DNA of 64,000 nucleotides. It comes from Bin87 sp034423115 (lineage in GTDB: Bacteria; Chloroflexota; Dehalococcoidia; Lucifugimonadales; UBA3495). Positions 16,694 to 25,826 of this stretch are shown in pieces. Position 1 is the stretch's first letter. Each line of letters starts with the position of its first letter. The translations under genes were made by a program, and so were the position numbers. The notes below the pieces were generated by a model, which worked only from the letters and a program-made list of their open reading frames with translations, did not search any database and had not been told where the DNA came from. The DNA lies in contig DAOUJD010000063.1 in the NCBI GenBank assembly GCA_034423115.1, forward strand, positions 62,001 to 126,000, given 5' to 3'.

Positions 16694-17137
16694 CTATTCA
16701 CCCATGACTTGGACCATGACCTCGCGTGGTCGAGGGTGATCGAGCTCTATGAAAAAGATGCTTTGCCATTGCCCAAAGGGGATCTTTCCATCGACCAGAG
16801 GAATGGTTTCGCTGCACCCCAACATCAGGTGCTGCAAATGGGCATGGCCGTTTGGAGACTCATCCTCCGTCATATTGACGGTTCGAATGGAAAAATCGTT
16901 GTGCCGATAGTAGGCATCGCGAGGAGCGATGCGTTCGAGGAATTCGGCCATATCCTCGATCAGCAACGGCTCGTTTTCGTTGATTTTCACTGCGGCAGTC
17001 GTGTGCCTGGAATACACCAGCACAAGGCCGTTTCTGATGTGCGAGTCGGAGACGCAACCTTTGACCCAATCGGTGATATCGATCAGTTGGGGCGCATCTT
17101 TGGTGTCAACTTTCAGGGAGAAGTTTTTGACTTTCAT
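16694..17137 (-). CDS. yjbQ: YjbQ/UPF0047 family protein
   Basis: The 147-aa protein belongs to the YjbQ (UPF0047) family, some members of which show weak thiamine-phosphate synthase activity. Motifs: LVLVYSRHTTAAVKINENE, PNGHAHLQHLMLG and a C-terminal GQWQSIFFIELDHPRPREVMVQV. His residues of the shallow metal-binding site are present. The start has GAGG 5 nt upstream. It is placed between shc and hpnC (43 and 24 bp gaps), an unexpected position for this gene. Its role in hopanoid metabolism, if any, is unknown. Confidence 0.88.
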   Translation of the reverse strand: MKVKNFSLKVDTKDAPQLIDITDWVKGCVSDSHIRNGLVLVYSRHTTAAVKINENEPLLIEDMAEFLERIAPRDAYYRHNDFSIRTVNMTEDESPNGHAHLQHLMLGCSETIPLVDGKIPFGQWQSIFFIELDHPRPREVMVQVMGE

Positions 17138-17180
17138 GGTCGCCTCGTGGGGGATGCCCGGGCAAAGCGAATGGGTGTGG

Positions 17181-19277
17181 TTAGTGAGTTGCAGAACCGG
17201 ATTCTCGCATTGGAGAATGACCGTTTCTCTGGGATGTGTCTCGTGTGTTTTTGCGGTGTAGGCGGTTCCGGTAGCGGCCGAGGGCGAGCAACGGCCAAGT
17301 GTTGCGGTACAAGTGGTAATTTATCATAAATCCAGAGGACAATTCCGCACCCTGGAAGCCGCGTTCTCCGGGCCTCGGCACCTGTTGGACGCGTTCGCCC
17401 TTCTTGTATCCTGGGAACCCGGTGCCGGTGAAATACGGCTCGTCCCACTGACCATCGGGCCGCTGTGTCTCCAACAAGTAGCAAACGCCGCGGCTGGTGG
17501 CTGGATGGTCGATCTCACCGGCGGCAATCAACGCGATGACGGCCCACGCGGTTTGAGACGCGGTGCTGGGCCCGACGCCATGTTGTTCGGGGTCGACGTA
17601 TGATGCACAAGACTCGCCCCAACCGCCGTCCAGGTTTTGATGCTCGACCAGCCACTGCACGGCGCGACGGACGTAAGGTTGACGCATGTCCTCTCCGATT
17701 GCTTCAAGACCCGGCAAAACGGCTCCAAGGCCATAGACATAGTTGACGCCCCATCGTCCAAACCAACTGCCGTCGTCCTCCTGTTCGGCGCGCAGATAAC
17801 GATACGCGGCCTGGATGGAGGGTAAATCTGTTTGGTAGCCGAGCTTGCCGTACATCTCGATCACGTGAGCGGTAACGTCCGCGCTGGACGGATCCAGGAC
17901 TTCGCCGAAATCGCTGAACGTGAGGGCGGTGACGTAGCCGTGGTTGTTGTTTTTGTCGAAAGATGCCCAACCGCCATCTCTGTTTTGCATACCGCCCACC
18001 CATGTGACGGCGCGTTCGAGCGATTCGTGCCGCAGGTGGTCCTCATGGTCCGGCAACCTTGCCAATCGCAGCGCGAGTACCACCTCAGCTGTATCGTCGA
18101 TGTCGGGATAGCAATTGTTGTGGAACTCGAATGCCCAACCGCCCGGCGGCACCTGGGGCGCCTGAACCTGCCAATCCCCTCCAACGAGAATCTGCCGTTC
18201 GACCAACCAACGGGTCGCGGCAGTTAGCATAGGATCGTCGGGGGATAATCCGCTTTCCGCGAGGGCCTGAACGATGAGGCAGGTGTCCCAAACCGGGGAA
18301 ATGCAACCTTGCACTGTCCACTTGTCGTCCTTCTGGATGCCGAAGCCTTCCAAACCGGCGAAGCCCTTGGCCATGGCGGGATGCTCGTTTTCGAACCCGC
18401 AAACGCTCAGCGCGATCAGGCTATATACCCACGGAGGTTGGATTCCGCCCCAACTGCCATCAGCCTCCTGATGTTCGAGGATCCATTGGATGGCTTTCTT
18501 CTCGGCGGCGTTTCGCAGCGGATTGAAGCCCAGCCGGTTATAAATCGTGCCAACCGTATTTTCGATCAGGTGGACCAGCCGCGGCAGGTTGAATCCAGGG
18601 GGCGTTGGCAGCGAATAGTCGGTGCCATCCTTGCCGTCGGGCAAAAGTTCATCGATGGCATGCTCGGGAGGTATTTCTCTGATTGGATGGCGCGACAGCA
18701 CGATGGACAGCGGGACGATGCAACCCCTGGCCCAACAGGCGAACCGGTAAATGCTGAAAGGCGCCCAATTTGGCAGCAGGATCATTTCAGATGGGAGACG
18801 AGGAGTGCCTTCCCACTTCCATTGACCAAACAGGGCCAGCCAAATCCTGGTGAATACCCGGGCGCGTGGAATACCACCACGGGCCAGGATAAACTCGCGG
18901 GCCCGGGTCATTGGGTCCGATTGGGGATCGACTCCGCATAGTTTCAGGGCGAAGTAGCACTCAACGGAGGTGGACAGGTCGCCGGGAGCGCCGAAGTAAA
19001 CGGCCCAGGAACCATCGTCTTTCTGCTTGGTGAGCAGGTAATTTACGATGTGCTGCTCCCGTTCGGGGTTTCGATGCCCGAGGAAACGGCAGAGCATGAC
19101 GTACTCCGCCTCCATGGTGTTGTTGGATTCCAGTTCGCCCCACCAGTAACCGGAAGCATCTTGGGTATCGCGATAGTAGTCATGCAATCTCGAGATCGCA
19201 GCGTCCACAGCGTCTGCCAGAGGCGCAGACTGGTCAGTATCGCTAGGTGGCGGTGTTTGAATCTGGTGCAACGTCAT
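17181..19277 (-). CDS. shc: squalene-hopene cyclase
   Basis: The 698-aa cyclase turns squalene into hopene/hopanol. The protonating motif DIDD is at residues 392-395 (DxDD of class II triterpene cyclases). Several QW motifs are visible, including QEADGSWGG, QNRDGGWASF, QEDDGSWFGRW, QNLDGGWGE and QRPDGQWDEP. The GTGFPGYKKG segment near the C-terminus is a family hallmark. About 30 extra polar residues follow the normal end. The enzyme should be monotopic on the cytoplasmic membrane. It lies 27 bp after hpnA, in the same operon. Confidence 0.96.
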   Translation of the reverse strand: MTLHQIQTPPPSDTDQSAPLADAVDAAISRLHDYYRDTQDASGYWWGELESNNTMEAEYVMLCRFLGHRNPEREQHIVNYLLTKQKDDGSWAVYFGAPGDLSTSVECYFALKLCGVDPQSDPMTRAREFILARGGIPRARVFTRIWLALFGQWKWEGTPRLPSEMILLPNWAPFSIYRFACWARGCIVPLSIVLSRHPIREIPPEHAIDELLPDGKDGTDYSLPTPPGFNLPRLVHLIENTVGTIYNRLGFNPLRNAAEKKAIQWILEHQEADGSWGGIQPPWVYSLIALSVCGFENEHPAMAKGFAGLEGFGIQKDDKWTVQGCISPVWDTCLIVQALAESGLSPDDPMLTAATRWLVERQILVGGDWQVQAPQVPPGGWAFEFHNNCYPDIDDTAEVVLALRLARLPDHEDHLRHESLERAVTWVGGMQNRDGGWASFDKNNNHGYVTALTFSDFGEVLDPSSADVTAHVIEMYGKLGYQTDLPSIQAAYRYLRAEQEDDGSWFGRWGVNYVYGLGAVLPGLEAIGEDMRQPYVRRAVQWLVEHQNLDGGWGESCASYVDPEQHGVGPSTASQTAWAVIALIAAGEIDHPATSRGVCYLLETQRPDGQWDEPYFTGTGFPGYKKGERVQQVPRPGERGFQGAELSSGFMINYHLYRNTWPLLALGRYRNRLHRKNTRDTSQRNGHSPMRESGSATH

Positions 19278-19304
19278 CGTATGAATCGCGGGATGGCCTG
19301 ATCA

Positions 19305-20321
19305 TCACGACCGATCTGGCAAGTAACCGTAGTCCGCGAACCAGCGTATGGCTTTTTCCAACGCGTTTTCCACGGAGGATTGGGGCAGGCCAAGCTCATC
19401 GATTGCTTTGTTGGAACTGACGTACATGGGATGTCGAGTTATCTTGATTCCCTCGACCGGAATCGAGGGTTCCCTCCGCATCAGGTCGCTTTCGAGCCAT
19501 TGGTCGCAATAGGCGACGCCCATGACCAACCAATATGGGAAACGGATGCGTGGAGGACGGCGACCGGTAATATCCGCCAGCATGCCGAACACTTCCAAGA
19601 GGGTGAGATTGCGGTTGCCAAGGATATACCGTTCGCCGGGTTTGCCGCGCTGCATCGCCAATATGTGCCCCTGAGCGACGTCGGAAACGTCGACCAAGTT
19701 CATGCCCGTGGCGAGGTATCCGGGGATGCGGCCCCGGGCGAAGTCCAAGGGTATGCGTCCGGTAGGGGTCGGCTTGACGTCCCATGCGCCGATGGGTGCG
19801 CATGGGTTGACCACCACCACCTGAAGATCATCGTCGCTTTCGGAGAGAGCGAGTTGCTCCGCCTGATACTTGGACTGCTTGTATGAGCCGATGAGATGCG
19901 ACGGGTCAGGGGGCATGTCCTCGGTTCCCAGCGGCCCGTTTGGGTCTGGGTCGCCCACAGTTGGCAAGCCGATGGTTGAGACCGAGCTGGTGAATACCAC
20001 CTTGCGCACACCGGCGGCACGCGCAGCTTGGAGAAGGTTCCTGGTGCCCCGCACGTTGGTCTGGTAGATGTCCTCGCGTTGGCGGGACCAGAACGAGTAG
20101 TTTGCGGCACAGTGGTAGACCGTCTCGCAGCCGGCCACGGCTTGACGGAGAGAATCCGGAGACAGCAGATCACCAACAACCCGCTTGGCGTCGATATCCC
20201 GGATGGCCAGATCGTTGGAGGTGGGCCTGACCAGAACGCGCACGTCGTCATCGCGGTCAACCAACGCCCGGGCCAAATTGCCCCCGATGAAACCAGTTGC
20301 GCCAGTCACCAGCGTGGTCAT
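19305..20321 (-). CDS. hpnA: hopanoid-associated sugar epimerase HpnA
   Basis: This 338-aa extended SDR opens with TLVTGATGFIGGNLARAL (NAD-binding, residues 3-20) and has FTSSVSTIG and the catalytic Tyr-x3-Lys in the SYKQSKYQAE segment. PCAPIGAWDVKPTPTGRIPLDF is typical of the hopanoid-associated epimerase HpnA, whose exact reaction is not established. The ATG overlaps the end of hpnG by 4 bp (ATGA), so the two are translationally coupled. It precedes shc by 27 bp. Confidence 0.88.
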   Translation of the reverse strand: MTTLVTGATGFIGGNLARALVDRDDDVRVLVRPTSNDLAIRDIDAKRVVGDLLSPDSLRQAVAGCETVYHCAANYSFWSRQREDIYQTNVRGTRNLLQAARAAGVRKVVFTSSVSTIGLPTVGDPDPNGPLGTEDMPPDPSHLIGSYKQSKYQAEQLALSESDDDLQVVVVNPCAPIGAWDVKPTPTGRIPLDFARGRIPGYLATGMNLVDVSDVAQGHILAMQRGKPGERYILGNRNLTLLEVFGMLADITGRRPPRIRFPYWLVMGVAYCDQWLESDLMRREPSIPVEGIKITRHPMYVSSNKAIDELGLPQSSVENALEKAIRWFADYGYLPDRS

Positions 20322-21022
20322 TTCGGCACCGCCAACAATGCAGACCGTTCGGATGACAAGGATTCGATGGCGGCGAGTACGCAGCGGGTGAGGCTGTGGC
20401 GGGCTATGCGCGCCAAATGGGCCAGCCGTACCATTGTGGGTATTCGACTCGGATGGACGATCAAACTACGCAACATTGGACTAGACCTGCCCGGCTGGGC
20501 CGAAAGATAGTCGGGCAGTTCGACGCCGGCCGTATCCAACACGGCACGAACGGATGCGAACGGGACGCCTGCGGAACGGGCGGCGCGGGCTATCCAATAG
20601 TCCTCCATGTTGACGGACGCGGCTCCTGAGTTCCGGTACAGCCGGGATTTGACGCCGGGGCTGGCTATTGCGTCGACCATGGCCGAGGGTCCGGTTATGA
20701 CTCTTGCGCCGACATTTTCTCCGGCGCGGGACAGGTGAGCGTTCAATTCGGCGTCTGCCTCTACAGCATCGGTCAAATCGGGGCAGAGGAACGACTGGGC
20801 TACGTGAAGATCGCCCGGCTTCAGATTGGGATCGGCGCCACCGCAGAAACCAGCCAGGACTATGGCGTGGGGCCGGCGTTCCAGGACCCCTCTGATTGAG
20901 CTTTGCGCGGGCTTTTTGCCGATCCCCAAGACGCTGAAGAAGACGTCGCGAGCAGCATCGTCGGGTACCGACCGCCGGATGGCGGCGAGTTCGATGGCCA
21001 TGGGCGCAACTATCGCTAACAT
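20318..21022 (-). CDS. hpnG: hopanoid-associated phosphorylase HpnG
   Basis: The 234-aa protein is a purine nucleoside phosphorylase-family enzyme. It starts LAIVAPMAIELAAIRR and has VLAGFCGGADPNLKPGDL and NMEDYWIARAARSAGVPFASVRAV. HpnG removes adenine from adenosylhopane on the way to ribosylhopane and C35 bacteriohopanepolyols. The ATG at 21022 is chosen because homology begins there; an upstream extension of 34 Arg-rich residues looks non-coding. No clear ribosome binding site is visible. A 113-bp gap separates it from hpnH, and its last 4 bp overlap hpnA. Confidence 0.85.
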   Translation of the reverse strand: MLAIVAPMAIELAAIRRSVPDDAARDVFFSVLGIGKKPAQSSIRGVLERRPHAIVLAGFCGGADPNLKPGDLHVAQSFLCPDLTDAVEADAELNAHLSRAGENVGARVITGPSAMVDAIASPGVKSRLYRNSGAASVNMEDYWIARAARSAGVPFASVRAVLDTAGVELPDYLSAQPGRSSPMLRSLIVHPSRIPTMVRLAHLARIARHSLTRCVLAAIESLSSERSALLAVPK

Positions 21023-21135
21023 CGCGCTGGATCGTGAACCGATACCTCGTGGAATGGCCTGGTGGCGAGCATGTGGTTGACGAACCGGGTAGGGGATGAA
21101 TGCTGGCCGGCGGCGCCAGCGCAAGCGGGGCGAGA

Positions 21136-22227
21136 TCAGCCCACGCTAATACCTCCCTTGTGCGCCGCTCCGGACTTGATGAACGTGACCCACTCCCTGG
21201 GTTTGCCGATGGCGTTGAAGATCGTGGCTGATTCGAACCCGCAGTGCATCATGCAGTTGTTGCAACGGGGGTCGCGACCAACGCCATACTGCTCTTCCCA
21301 GAGTTTCGATTGGTAGAGATCGTCAAGCTCTTCGGTGTGCTCGTCGGCGAGGGGATAGCAAGGTTTGCGCCATCCCATGACCGTGTAGGTGGGGTTGGAC
21401 CAGGCGGTGCACTGGTATTCGCGGTCGCCTCGCAGGAAGTTGAGATACAGGGGGTTGTTGTAGAAGCGCATGCCATCCATGCGAGTGGGGTCAAGGAGGT
21501 TCCGGAATACGTTGCGGGACTCCTGGCGGGTGAGGAAAAGGTCCTGATCGGGAGCATCCTCAAAGTCATAGCCGGGGGAGATCATTGAACCCTCGACGCC
21601 GAGGTCGCTGACGTAGCGGAACATTTCACGCAGGTCGTCAACGTCGCTGTTGCGGAAAACCGTGGTGTTGGTGCAAACCCGGTAACCACGGTCGATGGCC
21701 AGTTGGATGCCTTCAATGGCGCGCTTGAACACTCCGGCCCGGGCCACGGACTCGTCGTGCTTCTCCTCCATGCCATCCATATGGATCACCCAGCAGAAGT
21801 ACTTGGACGGCGGGATTTTATCCAACATGCGGGGCAGCAAGAGGGCGTTGGTGCAGCAATAGACGAAGTATTTTTCCGAGACCAGGGTGTTGATGATCTC
21901 GTCGATATGAGGGTGGATAGTGGGTTCACCGCCGGCGATGGAGACGATGGGAGCGCCCGAGCGGTGGACTGCGTCCAGCGCCTCGGACACCGGCATCATC
22001 TTATCGAGCACACCGCGATATTCGCGGATGCGGCCGCAACCGATGCAAGCAAGGTTGCACATTTCCAGAGGCTCGAGCATGGTGACCAGAGGGAAACGCT
22101 TGCGTCCGCGCAGGCGGTTTTTGAGGATGTACCATCCCATTCGGACGCCCAGTTCGATGGGGCGTTTGGCCGGCGGTGGAGTGGGTGCAGTGATGTTGGT
22201 CGGTGGGTCGGTATGAGTTTGAACCAT
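21136..22227 (-). CDS. hpnH: radical SAM adenosylhopane synthase HpnH
   Basis: The 363-aa radical SAM enzyme adds the 5'-deoxyadenosyl group to hopene, giving adenosylhopane. The cluster motif CNLACIGC (C57, C61, C64) is followed by SIAGGEPTIHPHIDE and VIHMDGMEEKHDESV. A C-terminal cysteine-bearing segment (CNNCMMHCGFE) is typical of HpnH. The ATG at 22227 is preferred over one 33 bp upstream because GGAG lies 9 nt before it. It is 37 bp behind the prenyl diphosphate synthase gene. Confidence 0.93.
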   Translation of the reverse strand: MVQTHTDPPTNITAPTPPPAKRPIELGVRMGWYILKNRLRGRKRFPLVTMLEPLEMCNLACIGCGRIREYRGVLDKMMPVSEALDAVHRSGAPIVSIAGGEPTIHPHIDEIINTLVSEKYFVYCCTNALLLPRMLDKIPPSKYFCWVIHMDGMEEKHDESVARAGVFKRAIEGIQLAIDRGYRVCTNTTVFRNSDVDDLREMFRYVSDLGVEGSMISPGYDFEDAPDQDLFLTRQESRNVFRNLLDPTRMDGMRFYNNPLYLNFLRGDREYQCTAWSNPTYTVMGWRKPCYPLADEHTEELDDLYQSKLWEEQYGVGRDPRCNNCMMHCGFESATIFNAIGKPREWVTFIKSGAAHKGGISVG

Positions 22228-22264
22228 GCGTATTGTCTCCGGGCGCTGAGGGACGGCCAACGGG

Positions 22265-23374
22265 TCAGAACAGGCGGGTAGCCATGAAATCGATGAGATG
22301 TTCAGCGTCTGTTTCTGCCCAACCGGGCAACTCCAAAACGGCCAACGACGCCCTGGCCTCCTCAGCCGTTGATTCGGTTAGAGCGTCGGTTTGGGCGGCG
22401 GCCCCGATGTCTTCCAGTACGTCCAGGACACGGTCCACGTCGGGTTCGTCCAGCGTTTCCTTGGAGTATAGCCGGCTCAATTCGGTTTGGTGGGAGCCGG
22501 CAGCTTTCTGGAATGCGTAAACGATGGGATAGCTCTTCTTGCGTTGGACGATATCGCTGTCGGTGGATTTGCCGGTAATGGCATCGTCGCCCCAGATGCC
22601 CAAGTAATCGTCGCGAATTTGAAACAGACGGCCGATGGCGCGTCCGAACCTGGCGACTCCCTCGATGGTTTCGGAGTCCTCGGTCCCCAGAACCGCGCCG
22701 ACGACGAGGCTGCTGCGAATCAGGGCTCCCGTTTTGAGGGCGATCATATCCAGATATTCGTCGGTACCGATGGTCTCCCGTTGCTCGAACTGGAGGTCTC
22801 GGCACTGGCCTTCGATCATTTCCAGATAGCTCTCGGTGACCAGGCCAGACACCCGGATTGCCGTGGCGGGATTGATGGAGTCGGTGGCGCGGATTGACGT
22901 GAAATCGCCGAGGGATTGCATGGAGTCGCCGGCCACCAAAGCGCGCGGGGTGTCCCACACGGCCCACACCGTAGGTTGGTGCCTCCGCTCATAACCACGG
23001 TCCTGGATGTCGTCGTGGATCAGGGAGAAGTTGTGGATCAACTCGAGGGCTGCCGCCGCCGGCGCGGCGTGGCTCAGTTGCCCAGCGAATGCGTCACAGG
23101 CGAACATGCAGAGCGTGGGCCGGAGGGCTTTACCCTGAGAGGCAGGGGTAGGAGAGGGGATGCCCTGCCGGTCGGACCAACCCAGGTGGTAACGCAACAG
23201 CGTGTTGATGGGGTGGTCTTCCAAAGCAGGGACGGCGTCGGCCAATGCGCCCTCCAGATATGACCGGTAACGGTCGAACATCGGGGGGAGGCTTGGCCCC
23301 GGGTTGGCCGGAGCGCCGTTGGCGGCGCGCCCCTCCGTTGGGGCGTCCGCAGAGGCGGTTGGTGTTGTGCCCAT
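22265..23374 (-). CDS. polyprenyl (farnesyl-type) diphosphate synthase
   Basis: The 369-aa trans-prenyltransferase has the first Asp-rich motif DDIQD at residues 121-125, the second RDDYLGIWGD at 254-263, and GKALRPTLCMFAC. It makes farnesyl or geranylgeranyl diphosphate, the substrate for HpnD. The residues before the first Asp motif (FSLIHDD) do not decide chain length with certainty. The N-terminus has a low-complexity Ala/Pro stretch (residues 1-30). It is the first gene of the hopanoid run, about 100 bp downstream of a consensus promoter. Confidence 0.9.
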   Translation of the reverse strand: MGTTPTASADAPTEGRAANGAPANPGPSLPPMFDRYRSYLEGALADAVPALEDHPINTLLRYHLGWSDRQGIPSPTPASQGKALRPTLCMFACDAFAGQLSHAAPAAAALELIHNFSLIHDDIQDRGYERRHQPTVWAVWDTPRALVAGDSMQSLGDFTSIRATDSINPATAIRVSGLVTESYLEMIEGQCRDLQFEQRETIGTDEYLDMIALKTGALIRSSLVVGAVLGTEDSETIEGVARFGRAIGRLFQIRDDYLGIWGDDAITGKSTDSDIVQRKKSYPIVYAFQKAAGSHQTELSRLYSKETLDEPDVDRVLDVLEDIGAAAQTDALTESTAEEARASLAVLELPGWAETDAEHLIDFMATRLF

Positions 23375-23471
23375 GTTTGGTAGCCTGCCGAGCGATAGGA
23401 ATGAGGGGCAGCGCGGCGCGCCATTCAGTGGACCGGGGCGATGAACCGGGGCGATTCATTCCAACGCCAAA

Positions 23472-23500
23472 AATTTATCGGACTGCCGCTACCCTGTCAA
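23472..23500 (-). promoter_or_regulatory. sigma70-type promoter of the hopanoid operon
   Basis: On the minus strand TTGACA (23500-23495) is separated by exactly 17 nt from TAAATT (23477-23472). It points at the prenyl diphosphate synthase start about 100 bp downstream. The rpsP operon promoter at 30124-30152 has the same two hexamers and spacing. Confidence 0.72.
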
Positions 23501-23697
23501 GGGAGCGTGAGACAGTGCTACCGGAAACTGCGGTTTTGGTTCAGGCGCGAAGGTACGATGCTAAACGGTCCAGCATGAGGGATATGGACAGACGCTGCAT
23601 CTAGCCCAGCAACAGAGCGGTGTGAGAGCACGGCGGGCGTCGATAGGTGGCGGACGGAAACGGGTTCCGCCAACAGGATAAAGGGGCCAGAAAACAG

Positions 23698-24801
23698 TTA
23701 CCCGGCGCGGATGTAAGCCTGGCAGACGCGAGCGGCGTCGAAGATTTCGCTCAAGTTGGCGGTTTCCCGGGTAGTGTGGAAATCTCGGACGCCGATGCCG
23801 ACGGGCAGGGCCGTGATGCCGTGCTCGAAGAATACGTTAGCGTCGGAACCCCCGCCGGTCGTTTCAGTGGCTGGCGTAAGGCCGGCGGCAGCGACACTAC
23901 CGGTTATGAGTGCCAGGGCCGGATCGTTCTGTGGAACGCTGTAAGCCCGATACTGGCTCCAGATTTTCAGGTCGATGTCAGCCAACGGATACATGGTTGC
24001 GACCTGATCGAAAGCCCGCTCAAACTCCGCAGTGTAATTGTCGAGCTTGGCCTGGTTGCGGGACCGCAGTTCGCCGTCCAAGTAAGCGCGCTCGGGGATA
24101 ATGTTGCGCTTGAGACCGCCCTCAAGCAGGCCGATGTTGCTGGTGGTTTCCTCGTCAATACGGCCCAAGGGCAAACGGGTGAGGATGTTGGCAGCGACCA
24201 GCAGAGCGGACACCCCGTTTTCGGGTTCCAGGCCAGCGTGGGCGGCGACGCCGGTGATGTTTGCCTGGACGATGTTCTGGGCCGGGGCGCCGACACAGAT
24301 GCGGCTGACCGGACCCTCTCCGTCGAATACGATGCCGCTTTCGGCGTGGACGAGGGAAAAGTCCAAATTGCGCGCGCCATTGAGTCCGCCTTCCTCGGCA
24401 CGGGAGAATACGACCTGAACGGGACGGAGCGGCACACCCTCCTCAATGGCTGAGGTCAGTCCTTCTAGGACTATAGCGATGCCGGCTTTGCAGTCTCCGC
24501 CCAGGATGGTGCTGCCGTCCGAGCGGAGAGTTTCGCCGTCAGGGTCCAGGGTCGGATTGATTCCGCGGCCGGGTTCGACGGTGTCCATGTGGGCGGACAG
24601 CATGACCGGGCGCTGGTCGGAAGCCGCTCCGCTAGCGGGGAGGGTCGCGACCAGGTTGCCGTAGCTATCGTGCCGGACAGCCGCGCCCAAATTTGCCAGG
24701 CGATTGGAGAGGTGCGCGTCGATAACGTCCTCTTCACCAGTTGGGCTATCAATCTTGATGAGCTCGATGAGGGTCTGGGTAAGGCGCTGGCGGTCGGGCA
24801 T
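23698..24801 (-). CDS. M20-family metallopeptidase (peptidase T-like)
   Basis: The 367-aa di-zinc exopeptidase has SPTGEEDVID near the N-terminus, the metal ligand motif MLSAHMDTVEPG, LGGDCKAGIA (bridging Asp), FSRAEEGGLNGA (general-base Glu pair) and GGGSDANVF. The TVEPGRGINPTLD loop fits the PepT/M20-like subgroup that cleaves small peptides or acylamino acids. It is probably cytoplasmic, as no signal is seen. It is transcribed in the same direction as the hopanoid operon but upstream of its promoter, so it is probably a separate unit. Confidence 0.87.
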   Translation of the reverse strand: MPDRQRLTQTLIELIKIDSPTGEEDVIDAHLSNRLANLGAAVRHDSYGNLVATLPASGAASDQRPVMLSAHMDTVEPGRGINPTLDPDGETLRSDGSTILGGDCKAGIAIVLEGLTSAIEEGVPLRPVQVVFSRAEEGGLNGARNLDFSLVHAESGIVFDGEGPVSRICVGAPAQNIVQANITGVAAHAGLEPENGVSALLVAANILTRLPLGRIDEETTSNIGLLEGGLKRNIIPERAYLDGELRSRNQAKLDNYTAEFERAFDQVATMYPLADIDLKIWSQYRAYSVPQNDPALALITGSVAAAGLTPATETTGGGSDANVFFEHGITALPVGIGVRDFHTTRETANLSEIFDAARVCQAYIRAG

Positions 24802-24925
24802 GGGTCGGCTCCTGGCGGGATCGGTTTGACGCCGGCATTATGCGCGATGGGCGGGAAATGCGCCAGTCAGCCGGCCGACCGGCAACGGTTCAGACTTACC
24901 CAGCGATTTCCGCGTTCAACCCGTA

Positions 24926-25014
24926 ATTCCGGACTTGATCCGGAATCCAGAAAATCCTTGCCCACTCACGGTTGCCTGTCGGCAGGTCTCTCAGATACCG
25001 GCGACAGCCGGTAT
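24926..25014. repeat. two dispersed inverted repeats of the ATTCCGG type
   Basis: The roughly 310 bases between the M20 gene and the methyltransferase remnant hold no gene. They contain ATTCCGGA-N5-TCCGGAAT at 24926-24946 and ATACCGGC-N4-GCCGGTAT at 24995-25014, the latter followed by GACGG. Related palindromes occur at 42872-42891 and 45414-45434. Confidence 0.65.
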
Positions 25015-25110
25015 GACGGTTTGGGTTCTTGACGGTTTCCTCAAGTCTGAACAGCCACGGTTTGGGAACAACCTTTGCGAGTCGCGGGATACTCGCGCTA
25101 CTATACCCCA

Positions 25111-25679
25111 TTACACAGCCATCCCCAGCTCCCGCAATCTGGGCAACAAATATTCCGGCGGTCGGTCGCCCTTGACGCTGTTGCAGTGCCCGCACAGCAG
25201 TTGCAGGTTCTCGATGTGTCCGTACCGCCGCGACTCTCGGGGACGATGTGGTCGACGGTGAAGTTGCGGAACGGGAACCCGCTTCGGCATCCATTGCACC
25301 GGGCCTCCTGTTGCCCGAACAGCACATGCCTGTTCTGGCGGTATGGCACCGACGCATCTCCAGCGGCCTCACCGCCATCATGCAGAGGTAGGACTGCATC
25401 CCCTTGCCATGGGTCAGCGCCGCCTGCAGCACCTGGTTCATGGCCGGCTGCTCGGCGGCGATCAGTCCCATATAGGCCGCGTCGAGGTCGGAAACGTCCA
25501 GGTGTCCTTGAAGGCGGTACCCGCCGGGGCGCTCCCCACCGGACCGGCATAGTTGCGGTTGGAGTTGACGGGGGGTGCAAGGGGTCCAAATAGATGAGGT
25601 CAACCGACTCGGAGTTGAGGCCGCGCAGGATGTCCAGGTTGTCCCCGGTCCAGATGGTGCGGTCAGCGAAGTTGGTCAT
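25111..25679 (-). pseudogene. decayed DNA methyltransferase with HNH-like region
   Basis: Pieces of one protein are spread over all three minus-strand frames. The start (MTNFADRTIWTGDNLDILRG, then DLIYLDP) carries the methyltransferase DPP-type motif. A second frame holds VNSNRNYAGPVG and AFKDTWTF, and a third holds AALTHGKGMQSYLCMMAV. The first frame returns with CNGCRSGFPFRNFTVDHIVP, an HNH-type zinc motif, and another change gives ENLQLLCGHCNSVKGDRP up to the stop. At least four frameshifts are needed and the middle of the enzyme is missing, so this is a true relic. Intact relatives are site-specific DNA methyltransferases. Confidence 0.8.
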
Positions 25680-25826
25680 GGAGTATACGATTGTCGTTGG
25701 AACTATGGGAGTGCGCGTTTTTTCGAAAATCATGGCGATGATAGCATGGCAAGGATTTCCGCAGGGTCTAACCCGGAGGCTCTCGATATAATTCAACATG
25801 GAGCTATAACAAACCAAGGAGGCCAC

